Shown: positions 47,601-55,424, counted from the stretch's first letter. The stretch: DNA of 64,000 nucleotides from Burkholderia sp. 4M9327F10 (GCF_005503145.1 NZ_SCNV01000019.1:1-64000), one strand, 5' to 3'. Notes: generated by a model from the letters alone, not told the origin. Numbers and translations are program-made.

Positions 47601-50600
47601 CGCTGCTCCAGCCGTCGGAGAGCGCGTGATGACTGATCCACGCCAGGTCGTGCGCGCCATTTGGCCGCTTGAACAGTGCAACGTGCATCAACGGCGCTGC
47701 GTCGAGGTCCAGCAGTTGGGGAGCATCGACTTCGAACCAATGCGCAAACGCTGCCTCGTAATCGGTGCGGCCGCTCCAGTCGTGCACCACAAACGGTTCC
47801 GGCACAGCGGTATATACGGCCTGCAGCATCGCGCCGCCGTGCGAGCGGACGAAGCGTGTGCGCAACACAGGGTGACGCGCGACCACGGTACGCCAGGCCG
47901 TGCGCATCGCCTCGAGATTCACCGCGCCACGCAAGATCAGACGCTTGCGGTTCAGGTAGGCACCCGGCTCCATCAGGCTGTGAAATAGCAGGCCCTGTTG
48001 CAACGGTGTGGCGGGATAGAGGTCTTCGATAGCCGCGAGCGGCAGGCCGAGCGCGTCGAGTTCGTCCTGAGCCAGCCCCGCGAGAGGGAAATCGGCGGCG
48101 CTCGCACGCGGTGTGGCCTGCGCACAATGGGTGACGAGGCGCGCGACTTCGTGGTCGAACGCAGCCAGCATTGCTTCAACGTCCGCTTGCGCGAGCACCG
48201 CCGGATCGTAGCGCCAGCTCAGCGACAGGCAGTCGCCGACAATCATGCCGTTCAGGTCGAGTGCATAGACGAGCGCTTCGTCGTCCCTCTGCGGGTTGCC
48301 CGCCTGCTCGGTGGCAAAACCGAAGGGGCCGTCGCTGGCGAGGCTTTGATCGAACTGGCCCAGATAGTTGAAGCTGACGCGCGGCGTGGGCCATTGCGCG
48401 AGCGCCTCGCGGACTTCCGGTGTTCCGTAGGCGTGCAGCCAGCCAAACGACACGCCGCTATCCGGCAGCGAACGCAGACGTTCCTTGGTCGAAATCAGTG
48501 CAGCCGCATCATCCGTTTCGGACGACACCGGCAGCCAGACCGGATAACGCGTCGTGAACCATCCTACCGTGCGGCTCAGGTCCGAACCTGCGGCGCCGCG
48601 CTCACCAGCACCCGCCAGGGTCTGCGGCTCACGGCCGTGCCCCTCCAGCGCGATCAGCGCGCCCGCACTGCCGCACGCTTGAGCCAGCGTACGTGCCAGC
48701 GCGCCCAGCAACAACTCGTCGATACCGAGCCGGTAGGCGCGCGGCGCGGCCCGGCGCAGCGCCGCGGTCGCCGCGGCGTCGAGGCGCCAGGTCAACTGGC
48801 GGCTCGACGCGAGCGTGCCGCGCGGCGCGGGCAGCCCCGGCATGGCGCCGTTCAGGACGCGCTGCCATGCGTGCAAGGCACTGCTCAGCCGGTTTTCGTT
48901 CACCGCCTTGCGTTGCTCGCCCACCCACACGCTCCACGGCGTGCTCGGGGCGAGCGCCGGCAGATTGCGTGCAAGCGCCGCCGAATAGGCTTCCTGGAGA
49001 TCGGCAAGCAGGATGCGCCATGACACACCGTCGACCGCAAGGTGGTGAACCACCAGCAGCAAGCGGCCCGCCGCAGTGGCATGCGCCGCGCCGGTCGCCG
49101 CCACCGGCAACTTGAAATACACCGCCTTCACAAGGCGCCCCGCTTGGGGGTCAAGACTCTGCTGCGCGATCTGGCCTTGCGCCGCCAACGCCGCTTGCCA
49201 GCCATCCGCGGCATCGGACACAGCAGGCAGACTGCGCAGATCGCTGACGCTCAGCAGCCGCGCAGGCGCGTCGGCGAGCACACGCTGGCTCCAGCCGTCG
49301 GGATGCCGCTCGAATCGCAAACGCAATGCATCGTGGCGCGCCACGACCGCCGTCAACGCGCGTTCGAGCGCGTCGGCCTCCAGTTCGCCACGCACCTCAA
49401 GCAATACCGACTGGTTCCAATGCGGCTCGCCATCCGGATAGCGCGTGAAGAACCACGTCTGGACCGGCGTGAGCGGCAACGTCTCGCGTACCTCGGCCAG
49501 CTCTGCGCCGCTGGTGTCGTCAAGCGGGCGCATGACGGTTGCAAGACGTGCGACGGTGGGATGTTCGAACACCTGGCGCGGAGTCAGCAGCCAGCCCTGC
49601 GCACGCGCCCTTGCGATCAGTTGCAGACTCAGGATCGAATCACCGCCTACCGCAAAGAAATCATCCTCGACGCCGAGTTCACCGCGCCCGAGTACCGCTT
49701 CCCAGAGCGCCAGCAACAGCCGCTCCGTGTCGTTGCGTGGCGCGACACGCTGTTCGCTATCCGCGGCGTCGGGCGCCGGCAATGCCGCGCGGTCTACCTT
49801 GCCATTGCGCATCAACGGCAGCGCATCGAGCAGCACGATCGCCGCAGGCACCATATGCGCAGGCAACTGCTGCGCCAGAGCGTGTTGCAACGCCCCGCCC
49901 TGCACGGACTCGCCCTCTTTAGCGACCACGTAGGCAACGAGGCGCGGCGCGCCAAGGTCTTTCGCGAGCACCACGACCGCATCGGCGACACCGGGCTGAC
50001 GGCGCAGTGCCGCCTCGATTTCGCCAGGTTCAATACGCAGCCCGCGCAGCTTGATCTGCTGATCCAGACGCCCGAGAAAATCGATCGCACCGTCGGTACG
50101 GCGCCGGCACAGATCGCCGGTGCGATATAAACGTGCGCCAGGATACGACGGATCGGGAACGAAGCGTTCGGCCGTCAGCGAGGGACGATCCAGGTAGCCG
50201 CGCGCCAGCGTATGGCCGCCGATGCACAGTTCGCCAAGCGCGCCCGCCGGGGCCTCGTTACCGTCGCTGTCGAGCACGCGGGCGGTGCGCGAAGCATACG
50301 GCACGCCGATCGAGACGATCGGCTGCGAGGCGTCGTCGGCGGTCGTGGCGCGGTACATGCACGCCACCGTCGTTTCGGTAGGACCGTAAAGGTTGGCAAG
50401 TCCGATATGACCAAGCGGGCCGCTGCGCCATTGCGCCAGGGCGTCGCCCGGCAAACCTTCGCCGCCCACCGTGATCTGCCGCAGCGCCGCGAGCGCCTGC
50501 GCGGGCGGCGGCGTGCGCAGCCATTGCTGCCAGTAAGCGGTCGGCAAGCGCGAAAACGTCACGCGCGCATCGATCAGATGCCGGCTCGTCGTTTCGATGT

Positions 50601-52809
50601 CCCACGACTCGGGTCCACGCATTTCCACCTTGCCGCCACGCAACAGCGCCGGCAACAGTTCGTGCAGCGCGACGTCGAAGTTGATCGTCGAGGACTGCAG
50701 GACGGTGTCGCTTGCCTCAATCCGATGCGCGTTCATGAAGTCGTCGAGGTGGGCCGCAAACGCACCGTGTGTAATCGCGACCCCTTTGGGGCGGCCCGTC
50801 GAGCCCGAGGTGTAGATCACATAAGCGAGCTGTTCGGGATGCGGGGTGTACGCCGCGGCATCGGCCAGGCTTACGCTCGCATCAACGCCCGTACCGTCCG
50901 GCGAATCGCGATTGAGCGCATGGACATCAATCGCAATACGGCCGGCAAACAGCGCGCCGCACTGCGCCTCGGTTGCGCGATCGGTCAACAGCACGCGCAC
51001 GCCCGCATCGTCCATCATCAGCGCGAGGCGCTCGGAGGGATAAGCTGGATCGAGAGGCACGAACGCGCCCGGCGACTTGAGCGTGCCTAGCAGCGACGCC
51101 ACCATGCCGATTGAGCGCGTCATGCAGATGCCGACCCGCTGGTCGGCGCTCACCCCCGCCGCGAGGAGACGCTGTGCTATCCGGTTGGCCCACGCGTCGA
51201 GCGCGGCGTAGCTGATGCGCTCGCCTTCGCAATGCACAGCCAGCGCCTCCGGCTGTCGTGCAACGCTCGCCGCAAAGCGGGCCGGCACCGGTTCGAAGGC
51301 CTTTTGTGCGGGCATGGCCGGGATCTCGCGCACGAGCTCGAAACGACCGAGTGGAGCGGCGGCATCGCGCACAATCTGCTCCAGCAGCGCGACATAGTGA
51401 TCGAGCATCTGCTCGATCACCGAACCATCAAACAGATCCTCTGCGTAGGTCAGCGCGACTTCGAGACCTTGTGCACGATCTCGCGCGGCAAGCACCAGAT
51501 CGAAACGCGCGGTCTGCGTGCCGACTTCGTGATTGGACACCTCGAGCGCCGGCAGATGCGGCATGTCGCCATCCGCGCCCAGGTAGTTGAGCATCGCCTG
51601 AAAAAGCGGCGTGTGACCGAGGCTGCGTTGCGGCTGCAGGGCGTCGACCAGCTTTGTGAACGGCAGGTCGGCGTGGGCGTGCGCTTCAAGCACCCGCTCG
51701 CGCACTTGCGCGAGCAGATCGGCAAACGTCGCGAGGCCCGCGAACTCAGTGCGCACCACCAGCGTGTTGACGAAGAAGCCGATCACGCGCGCCACTTCGT
51801 GCCGGTCGCGGCCGGCCACCGGCACACCGACGCGAATATCGCGCTGGCCGCTGTAACGGGCAAGCAGGAGGTCGTAGGCCGCCAGCAGCACCATGAACGG
51901 CGTCGCATCGCCCGCTTCGCCAACCCGCCTGAGCGCCATTCGCAACGTGCCCGGCAGCAGACGCGTCACGCGGGCGCCGGCGCCGCTGCGCAGTCCCGTG
52001 CGCGAACGCGCGTGCGGCAATTCCAGCACGGGATGCACGCTGCCGAGACGCTCGCGCCAGTAGTCGAGCTGGCGCTCGAGCGCAGCCCCGTCGGACCATT
52101 CGCGTTGCCACTGCGCGTAATCGCCGTACTGCACGCGCGGCGCGGCATGTGCGAACGGCGCATGCGACGCCGCGCCCGCCCCGAGACAGGCACGGTAAGC
52201 CGCCGCGAACTCGGACACCAACACCTCAATCGACAGCCCGTCCGCCACGATATGGTGCACGGCAATGTGCAAAAGATGATCGTCCGCCGCGCGACGAATC
52301 AGCCCCACGCGTAGCAACGGACCGCGTTCGAGATCGAACGGCAACGCCGAGCGGTTGGCCAGCAGCGTTTCGAGCTCGTCCTCAGTATCGCCAGCGCTGC
52401 CGAGATCGAACTCATCCCAGCCGTACTGACGCGCACCAGCGGTCTGGAACGGCACGCCGTCGAGTTCCGCGAAGCACATCCGCAAGCTTTCGTGCGCGTC
52501 GACCACTGCGTCGAGCGCCGCACGCAGCGCCCGCACATCGAGCCGGCCGCGCAAACTGACCGCGCCCGTGACGTTGTAGGCGGCGCTAGCCGGGTCCAAT
52601 CGCCACAGGAACCACAAACGTTCCTGCGCATGCGACAGCGCAAAACGACGCTCACCACCCGGGAACGGCACGATCGGCAGGCGCGATGGGTCGATGCCGC
52701 GCTCCTTCAGGCGGGCGCGGAACGCGGCGCGCTTTTCGGGCGGCAACGCGACATAGGCCGTCGAAATCGACAGCAGATCCTTCGACACTTCGCTCGCAGT
52801 TTCACTCAT
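41665..52809 (-). CDS. NRPS C: modules 5-7, C-A(Z)-PCP-E-C-A(X)-PCP-C-A(Gly)-PCP
   Basis: The largest gene here encodes 3714 residues. Module 5 has C5 (about 50-480, HHIVADG, LCL type), A5 (about 510-1005, pocket DVHRTGLVA), PCP5 (GGDS near 1055) and E5 (about 1110-1560, HHLAVDGVSW, EGHGR). Module 6 has C6 (about 1595-2030, HHALSDG, DCL type as required after E5), A6 (about 2050-2535, pocket DGEDTGTVT) and PCP6 (GGHS near 2589). Module 7 has C7 (about 2650-3080, HHIAADG), A7 (about 3110-3600, pocket DILQLGLIW, a known Gly code) and PCP7 (GGHS near 3653). There is neither a starter nor a release domain, so it must work between NRPS B and NRPS D. It lies just upstream of NRPS D on the same strand and downstream of the tauD-like gene. 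Confidence 0.93.
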   Translation of the reverse strand: MSETASEVSKDLLSISTAYVALPPEKRAAFRARLKERGIDPSRLPIVPFPGGERRFALSHAQERLWFLWRLDPASAAYNVTGAVSLRGRLDVRALRAALDAVVDAHESLRMCFAELDGVPFQTAGARQYGWDEFDLGSAGDTEDELETLLANRSALPFDLERGPLLRVGLIRRAADDHLLHIAVHHIVADGLSIEVLVSEFAAAYRACLGAGAASHAPFAHAAPRVQYGDYAQWQREWSDGAALERQLDYWRERLGSVHPVLELPHARSRTGLRSGAGARVTRLLPGTLRMALRRVGEAGDATPFMVLLAAYDLLLARYSGQRDIRVGVPVAGRDRHEVARVIGFFVNTLVVRTEFAGLATFADLLAQVRERVLEAHAHADLPFTKLVDALQPQRSLGHTPLFQAMLNYLGADGDMPHLPALEVSNHEVGTQTARFDLVLAARDRAQGLEVALTYAEDLFDGSVIEQMLDHYVALLEQIVRDAAAPLGRFELVREIPAMPAQKAFEPVPARFAASVARQPEALAVHCEGERISYAALDAWANRIAQRLLAAGVSADQRVGICMTRSIGMVASLLGTLKSPGAFVPLDPAYPSERLALMMDDAGVRVLLTDRATEAQCGALFAGRIAIDVHALNRDSPDGTGVDASVSLADAAAYTPHPEQLAYVIYTSGSTGRPKGVAITHGAFAAHLDDFMNAHRIEASDTVLQSSTINFDVALHELLPALLRGGKVEMRGPESWDIETTSRHLIDARVTFSRLPTAYWQQWLRTPPPAQALAALRQITVGGEGLPGDALAQWRSGPLGHIGLANLYGPTETTVACMYRATTADDASQPIVSIGVPYASRTARVLDSDGNEAPAGALGELCIGGHTLARGYLDRPSLTAERFVPDPSYPGARLYRTGDLCRRRTDGAIDFLGRLDQQIKLRGLRIEPGEIEAALRRQPGVADAVVVLAKDLGAPRLVAYVVAKEGESVQGGALQHALAQQLPAHMVPAAIVLLDALPLMRNGKVDRAALPAPDAADSEQRVAPRNDTERLLLALWEAVLGRGELGVEDDFFAVGGDSILSLQLIARARAQGWLLTPRQVFEHPTVARLATVMRPLDDTSGAELAEVRETLPLTPVQTWFFTRYPDGEPHWNQSVLLEVRGELEADALERALTAVVARHDALRLRFERHPDGWSQRVLADAPARLLSVSDLRSLPAVSDAADGWQAALAAQGQIAQQSLDPQAGRLVKAVYFKLPVAATGAAHATAAGRLLLVVHHLAVDGVSWRILLADLQEAYSAALARNLPALAPSTPWSVWVGEQRKAVNENRLSSALHAWQRVLNGAMPGLPAPRGTLASSRQLTWRLDAAATAALRRAAPRAYRLGIDELLLGALARTLAQACGSAGALIALEGHGREPQTLAGAGERGAAGSDLSRTVGWFTTRYPVWLPVSSETDDAAALISTKERLRSLPDSGVSFGWLHAYGTPEVREALAQWPTPRVSFNYLGQFDQSLASDGPFGFATEQAGNPQRDDEALVYALDLNGMIVGDCLSLSWRYDPAVLAQADVEAMLAAFDHEVARLVTHCAQATPRASAADFPLAGLAQDELDALGLPLAAIEDLYPATPLQQGLLFHSLMEPGAYLNRKRLILRGAVNLEAMRTAWRTVVARHPVLRTRFVRSHGGAMLQAVYTAVPEPFVVHDWSGRTDYEAAFAHWFEVDAPQLLDLDAAPLMHVALFKRPNGAHDLAWISHHALSDGWSSAQLLSELSRVYKAASRGETPALDPVVPYRSYLEWLSEQPDAGAWWRDRLARVDRPALLLDSVPSTPRVRASRDAATGAAFGHREQTLDAALAAALAQSAQAYGVTLNTLIQGAWALLLARYGNRRQVAFGVTVAGRPAELPGAAAIQGLFINSLPLWVDVPAHGSVADWLRNLQTYNVELRQAGHAPLPSIQQWAGPGFGTLFDSLLVFENFPVDRELNDGSLGLNVASSESFERTHYPLTLGIVPGERIVLEWSWDAGLIPEATLTAVQRAYVNLLAQLARAQSEATPLAALRVGGRNALSGTACGAAAHAYRPFVARFEAAVQQHPDALAVHCDGATLSYFELNQWANRVAHRLTGMGVTREARVGVCVERSPALIAALLGVMKTGGAYVPLDPGYPHERLRDMIEDAQLTALVTDAITHAAHAELLVSAGCPEVRVDQVGAEPDHDSGSLPYPAQLAYVIYTSGSTGKPKGVAVSHGALSLHLDDFIAENGLCAADRALQFATVNFDGAVEHIFASLAVGASLELRGPALWSGAEFTRLLRERRVTVADLPTGYWKQWVQQLPDDTAGLALRRVTVGGEALPGIAVAQWFAGPLADIPLINTYGPTETTVTASSQPVTAEDAVCTAVPVGLPWASRTYQILDADGEAAPEGGLGELCIGGATLARGYLGRAAQTAERFVPDPSGPPGARLYRTGDLCRWLADGNVAYLGRLDDQVKIRGYRIELGEIERALCAQPDVAEAVVVVRGDHEAKRLLGYAVPAAGAGALDGNALREALARTLPAYMVPSAIMPLAALPALPNGKLDRKALPDVDENNTDYVAPETALEVMLAEIWQTILGAERVGARDNFFALGGHSLLALQVAARLQRALGREIPLRTLFEHPVLGSLAAALDDDAREPGDARGLQPVRRLRRRETRPTHGQERLWFLWRLAPDNPAYHLSLAVKVEGELDVAALRSALDRVVRRHEMLHSRFEERDGAPWLIVDEGLVCEWSEAAFPDVSDAADPTLAAWLRDGSARAFDLQHGPVLRAQLASLGDGSHVFGLVVHHIAADGWSMNLLIDELLTAYAAHRAGRAPIFTPLPVQYADFAVWQRETLDTVALERQLDYWRTRLGDEQPVLELPADRPRPALRSAHGEQVEGVLDQTLADALQGFARRRDATLFMTLLAAFHTLLHRYGGQRDIRVGIPLSGREQLEIEPLIGFFVNTAVIRADLAGALPFDDLLMQVKQRVLEAQSNQDVPFAQIVDALQPARAANHTPLFQAMFNLDVPAAPLDRHAAAALRLQPLGGQRTAAQFDLTLNVSIAERLGLSFSYATDLFDRATVERLLRDYVGLLTQLAQEDASRVLRLRDFALEARPVAQRGASEPAAPTACFTPVHARIAAQAHRSPDAIALRCDGATLSYRQLEERATRLAQHLLRRGVSTEARVGICVSRSPQMMVAVLAVLKTGAAYVPLDPSYPLTHLGGMIDDALLACTLVDAAGRERLAEIAGDHVLVDVDRDFDDADRNTAAADALPALPLTPVREDQLAYVIYTSGSTGKPKGVAIPHAALTRFLDSMQARLSLGADDVWLAVTTLSFDIAALELYLSLLAGATIELATRETVADGRRLAALVDASHASVMQATPMGWRVLLDGGWQGPRDTGKPLRALCGGEALPVDLADALQTRGVQLWNLYGPTETTIWSSAARLDEAGAAITLGAPLEHTTLLVLDADGNPVPDNGIGELCIGGANLARGYTRRAGLTAERFVPDPSGAPGARLYRTGDLCRVRRDGQLDYLGRADQQVKLRGFRIELGETEAALRTLDGVTDAVCQIQGEGTARRLVAFITGEADVAALRAVLASRLPAQQVPAQIARLEALPLTSNGKLNRKALPLLGSAAPGVYRPPVTPTEVMLCAIWAEVLGASQIGLDDDFFALGGHSLLAVRVAARLGEALGRKIELGLLFAHPALAELAEQLDRAGANADEASNALDALQDLMDSL

Positions 52810-52837
52810 GGACAGTCTTGATTCGAGAGGGTTTCTG

Positions 52838-52864
52838 ACGGCCGGCGCTCCGGCGGCCGGCCGT
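52838..52864. other. Strong intercistronic hairpin between tauD-like gene and NRPS C
   Basis: ACGGCCGGC (52838-52846) and GCCGGCCGT (52856-52864) form a perfect 9-bp stem with a 9-nt loop, inside the 145-nt gap. No U-tract follows in the minus direction. It could protect or punctuate the transcript between the small genes and the very long NRPS C. Confidence 0.45.
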
Positions 52865-52954
52865 CTGTTGGTCGCCGATCGGGCGGCGGGCGACCGGCAA
52901 TCCAGAGGTCGCGCTTGCGGCCCGCACGCCCGGGCACGCGACGGCCAAAATTCT

Positions 52955-53929
52955 TCAGGCAGTCATCGCCACCAGCACGCGACGCTTGCCGGCAAACGGC
53001 GCGCGGCCGTGCGACATCAGCAGGTTGTCGAGAATCAGCGTATCGGCGGCGTGCCAGTCGAACGACAGCATCGTGTCGCGATACACCGCGCGGATCTCGT
53101 CGAGCATCGCGGCATCGATAGGCGTGCCGTCGCCGAAGAAGGTGTTGCGCGGCAGGTACGCTTCATCGACGACTTCGAGCAGCGCTTCGCGGATCGCCGG
53201 CGGCAGGTTCGAAACGTGGAACAGGTGGGCCTGGTTGAACCAGACGGTCTCGCCGGTCACAGGATGACGCAGCTCCGACTGGCAGACCTGGCGCGTGCGC
53301 AACGCCTCGCCGTCGTCGAGCCATTCGTAGTCGATGCGGTTGGCGCGGCAATACTGTTCGACCTTGTCGCGCTCGTCCGTGCCGAAGACCTGCTCCCACG
53401 GCAAGTCAAGACCATTGCCGTAATTGCGCACGTACATCACCTGCTTGTCGGCGAAGTGGCGGCGCAACGCGGGGTCGAGCCGCTCATAGACGCGCCGGCT
53501 ATCGGCGACCGGCGTCGCGCCGCCCTGCTCCGCGGCAATGTCGCAATAGAACCAGATCGTGGCGGGCCAGTTGAGCGTGTAGGATTGCTCATTATGCTGA
53601 TCGATCCATTGATCCGCCGGATACTCGGTCGACGAATAGACGCCTTTCTCGATCTTGCTGCGCGGCGTCGAACCAAATTCGTAAGTGAGCAACGGTTGCC
53701 CGAAGCGATTGACGAGGCGGTCGAACCCCGCCGCGCCTAGCGCATCGAAACCGCGCAACAGCACGCCGCCATAGTTCGGCTTCGCTTGCGCAACCCGGGC
53801 CTGCACCTGCGCAAGGCAGGTCTCTGCACTCAGCGGCTCGTTTGGGCTCAGCACCAGCACGCGTGTGCCGTTGCGCTCGAACACCTGTTCGCTGAGTACC
53901 GTGTCGATACTGCTCGTCAATGTATCCAT
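52955..53929 (-). CDS. TauD/SyrP-like Fe(II)/2-oxoglutarate hydroxylase (probable Asp beta-hydroxylase)
   Basis: This 324-residue protein belongs to the TauD/TfdA dioxygenases of the SyrP branch. The iron-binding facial triad is visible as His112-x-Glu114 (IDQHNEQSYT) and His307 (LLMSHGRAPF). Arg309 and Arg316/317 nearby are available to bind 2-oxoglutarate. SyrP-like enzymes hydroxylate Asp at the beta carbon while it is held on a PCP. Module 1 of NRPS A has an Asp code, so beta-hydroxy-Asp, a bidentate iron ligand also present in gramibactin and ornibactin, is the likely product. The gene overlaps the thioesterase gene by 13 nt. No fused interface or condensation-like partner domain is seen, so it must act in trans on NRPS A, which is in another transcription unit. 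Confidence 0.87.
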   Translation of the reverse strand: MDTLTSSIDTVLSEQVFERNGTRVLVLSPNEPLSAETCLAQVQARVAQAKPNYGGVLLRGFDALGAAGFDRLVNRFGQPLLTYEFGSTPRSKIEKGVYSSTEYPADQWIDQHNEQSYTLNWPATIWFYCDIAAEQGGATPVADSRRVYERLDPALRRHFADKQVMYVRNYGNGLDLPWEQVFGTDERDKVEQYCRANRIDYEWLDDGEALRTRQVCQSELRHPVTGETVWFNQAHLFHVSNLPPAIREALLEVVDEAYLPRNTFFGDGTPIDAAMLDEIRAVYRDTMLSFDWHAADTLILDNLLMSHGRAPFAGKRRVLVAMTA

Positions 53930-54804
53930 GCTTCGCCTTTAGATAGAGCCGCTTCAGGCTGGCTCGCCGGTGCAGCGCGAACCGGCCGGGCGAGCGCACC
54001 CGCAAGAGATGTCGCGACGCACGCCATCACCGGGTCGGGCGCGCCGTCGAGATAGAAATGGCCGCCCTCGAAGCCGTGCAGCGTGCATGTGTTGCGAGTT
54101 TCGTCGCGCCAGGCTGCAACGTTTTCGACGCATGCTGTCGTGTGGTCGTCGCGGCCGGTGAAGACTGCGATCGGGCAAGCGAGCGGTTCGCGCGCAACGC
54201 CACGCCGGACATTGACCGCCGCGGGATTAACTGCCGCATCGCGCCACACCGCCGCAGGACGCGGATACAAAGACGGGTAAGTGCCGCACAGATGAAAGTC
54301 GGCCCGCAGCAGCGGCAGCACGAAGTCGATGAACTCGCGGTCTTCGAGCAACGCAGAGGGCGTGCCCCCAAGCTCGCGCAACTTGTCGACCATCGCCTCG
54401 TGCGTACAGTCGAGCCAGTGCGTCTCATGCTTGCGATGAGCCGGCGCCACCGACGCCGACGCGCCGAACCAGATTGGCTCAAAGCCATGACGCGCACGCA
54501 GCGCGTGAATCAGTTCGAAACCGACCAGCGCGCCCATGCTGTGACCGAACACCGCGAACGGCACTTCGGCATCGAGCCGGCCGTCAAGCTCGGCGAGCAG
54601 CGTGTCGAGCAGCGCCGGCCACTCCGTGTGCGGCGGCAGTGCGCGGCGCGCACCGTGCCCCGGCAGTTCGAGAGCAAGAATCTCAACGCCGCCCGGCAAA
54701 CGCTGGGCCCAGCGGCGGTACAGCAAGGTGCTGCCGCCCGCATGCGAGAGACACACCAGGCGCAGCGGCGGCAGCACCGCCGGCACAGGTACAGATGCGC
54801 TCAT
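53917..54804 (-). CDS. Type II thioesterase (GrsT/RifR-like)
   Basis: This 295-residue alpha/beta hydrolase has the nucleophile motif GHSMG (Ser89), an early LSHAGGS oxyanion region, a later GRDDHT Asp region and the catalytic His in EGGHFYL. Stand-alone thioesterases of this type clear wrongly primed or stalled chains from carrier proteins of NRPS lines. It lies 3 nt after the mbtH-like gene and overlaps the hydroxylase gene, so the three should be co-translated ahead of NRPS C. The last 25 residues past the His (RPVRAAPASQPEAALSKGEA) are a loose tail. Confidence 0.9.
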   Translation of the reverse strand: MSASVPVPAVLPPLRLVCLSHAGGSTLLYRRWAQRLPGGVEILALELPGHGARRALPPHTEWPALLDTLLAELDGRLDAEVPFAVFGHSMGALVGFELIHALRARHGFEPIWFGASASVAPAHRKHETHWLDCTHEAMVDKLRELGGTPSALLEDREFIDFVLPLLRADFHLCGTYPSLYPRPAAVWRDAAVNPAAVNVRRGVAREPLACPIAVFTGRDDHTTACVENVAAWRDETRNTCTLHGFEGGHFYLDGAPDPVMACVATSLAGALARPVRAAPASQPEAALSKGEAWIH

Positions 54805-54807
54805 CGG

Positions 54808-55041
54808 TCAGGTCGCCGAACCCGCCTGCTGCGCCGCGTCCTCAGCCATCGCCTTGCGCAGGCTCAGCGGACGCATGTCGGTCCAGACCTCGTCGACCCA
54901 CGCGAGGCATTCCGCCCGCTTGCCCGACTTGCCGGCTGCGCGCCACCCGGCCGGAATCGCTTTGTAGTCCGGCCAGATCGAGTACTGCTCTTCGTCGTTG
55001 ATCACCACGTGGAAGTTCGTGTCTTCATCGCCCCAGCTCAT
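54808..55041 (-). CDS. MbtH-like protein
   Basis: The protein has 77 residues with all the landmarks of the family: NDEEQYSIWP, IPAGWR and CLAWVDEVWTDMRP. MbtH-like proteins bind A domains and are often needed for their folding or activity. It is the first gene of the unit that contains NRPS C, NRPS D and the importer. The ATG at 55041 has GGAG 6 nt upstream. It is the only mbtH-like gene in the window, so it may serve all eight A domains. Confidence 0.95.
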   Translation of the reverse strand: MSWGDEDTNFHVVINDEEQYSIWPDYKAIPAGWRAAGKSGKRAECLAWVDEVWTDMRPLSLRKAMAEDAAQQAGSAT

Positions 55042-55080
55042 TGAACGCTCCGCTAAGATTGTTGCGTAGATAAATACGTA

Positions 55081-55100
55081 TCATTCCCATTTGCATTGCC
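55081..55100. promoter_or_regulatory. Fur-box-like site upstream of mbtH unit
   Basis: TATCATTCCCATTTGCATTG resembles the box at 31761 (TGATTCTCATTTGCA). It lies about 40 nt upstream of the mbtH-like start, so it should overlap the promoter of the 23-kb unit that runs to fhuB. Confidence 0.6.
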
Positions 55101-55191
55101 CATACGGGCCGGCTTCGCAGTGTTGACGCAGTCAGCCTTGCGCTGTTGGCGTCTATCAAGCCCCGCTGAACAGCAAGCGCTGCCCACCTCT

Positions 55192-55213
55192 CAAATGAGA
55201 ATCATTTCCGTTT
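55192..55213. promoter_or_regulatory. Fur-box-like site in the divergent region
   Basis: It reads CAAATGAGAATCATTTCCGT followed by TT. The left 15 bases are identical to the stronger box at 55357. It sits midway between the divergent genes and could control either. Confidence 0.7.
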
Positions 55214-55356
55214 AGACGCGTAAATTAGAGGGCGCGCTACCCTTTGTCAAGGAATTTTGGCGAGCGTAGGGGCTTGCCGGAAGCCTTGCCAGGACTCGAT
55301 CCAGCCCGCGCACAGGCCTCTGGCGGGGAGGTCAGGGTCCATCGTCCGATAGATTT

Positions 55357-55377
55357 TGCAAATGAGAATCATTTGCA
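55357..55377. promoter_or_regulatory. Strong palindromic Fur box upstream of nitroreductase-like gene
   Basis: TGCAAATGA and TCATTTGCA form perfect 9-base arms around GAA. It matches the Fur pattern well and lies 47 nt before the ATG at 55425. Confidence 0.85.
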
Positions 55378-55424
55378 TTTAATCGGGATCTGTCTCATCA
55401 TAGGCACCATCCCAACCTTCTTCG

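Larger units (their letters stand above)
55042..55424. other. Divergent regulatory region with three Fur-box-like sites
   Basis: No gene is seen in the 383 bases between the mbtH-like gene (minus strand) and the nitroreductase-like gene (plus strand). Three Fur-box-like sequences occur at 55081-55100, 55192-55213 and 55357-55377. The outer two lie 40-50 nt from the two starts, as expected for promoters repressed in both directions. Confidence 0.7.

Noticed and set aside
9680..52809. Ornibactin or malleobactin cluster
   Set aside because: Those need an ornithine N-hydroxylase, an acyl- or formyltransferase and usually an ECF sigma factor. None is present, while grbD and grbE are.
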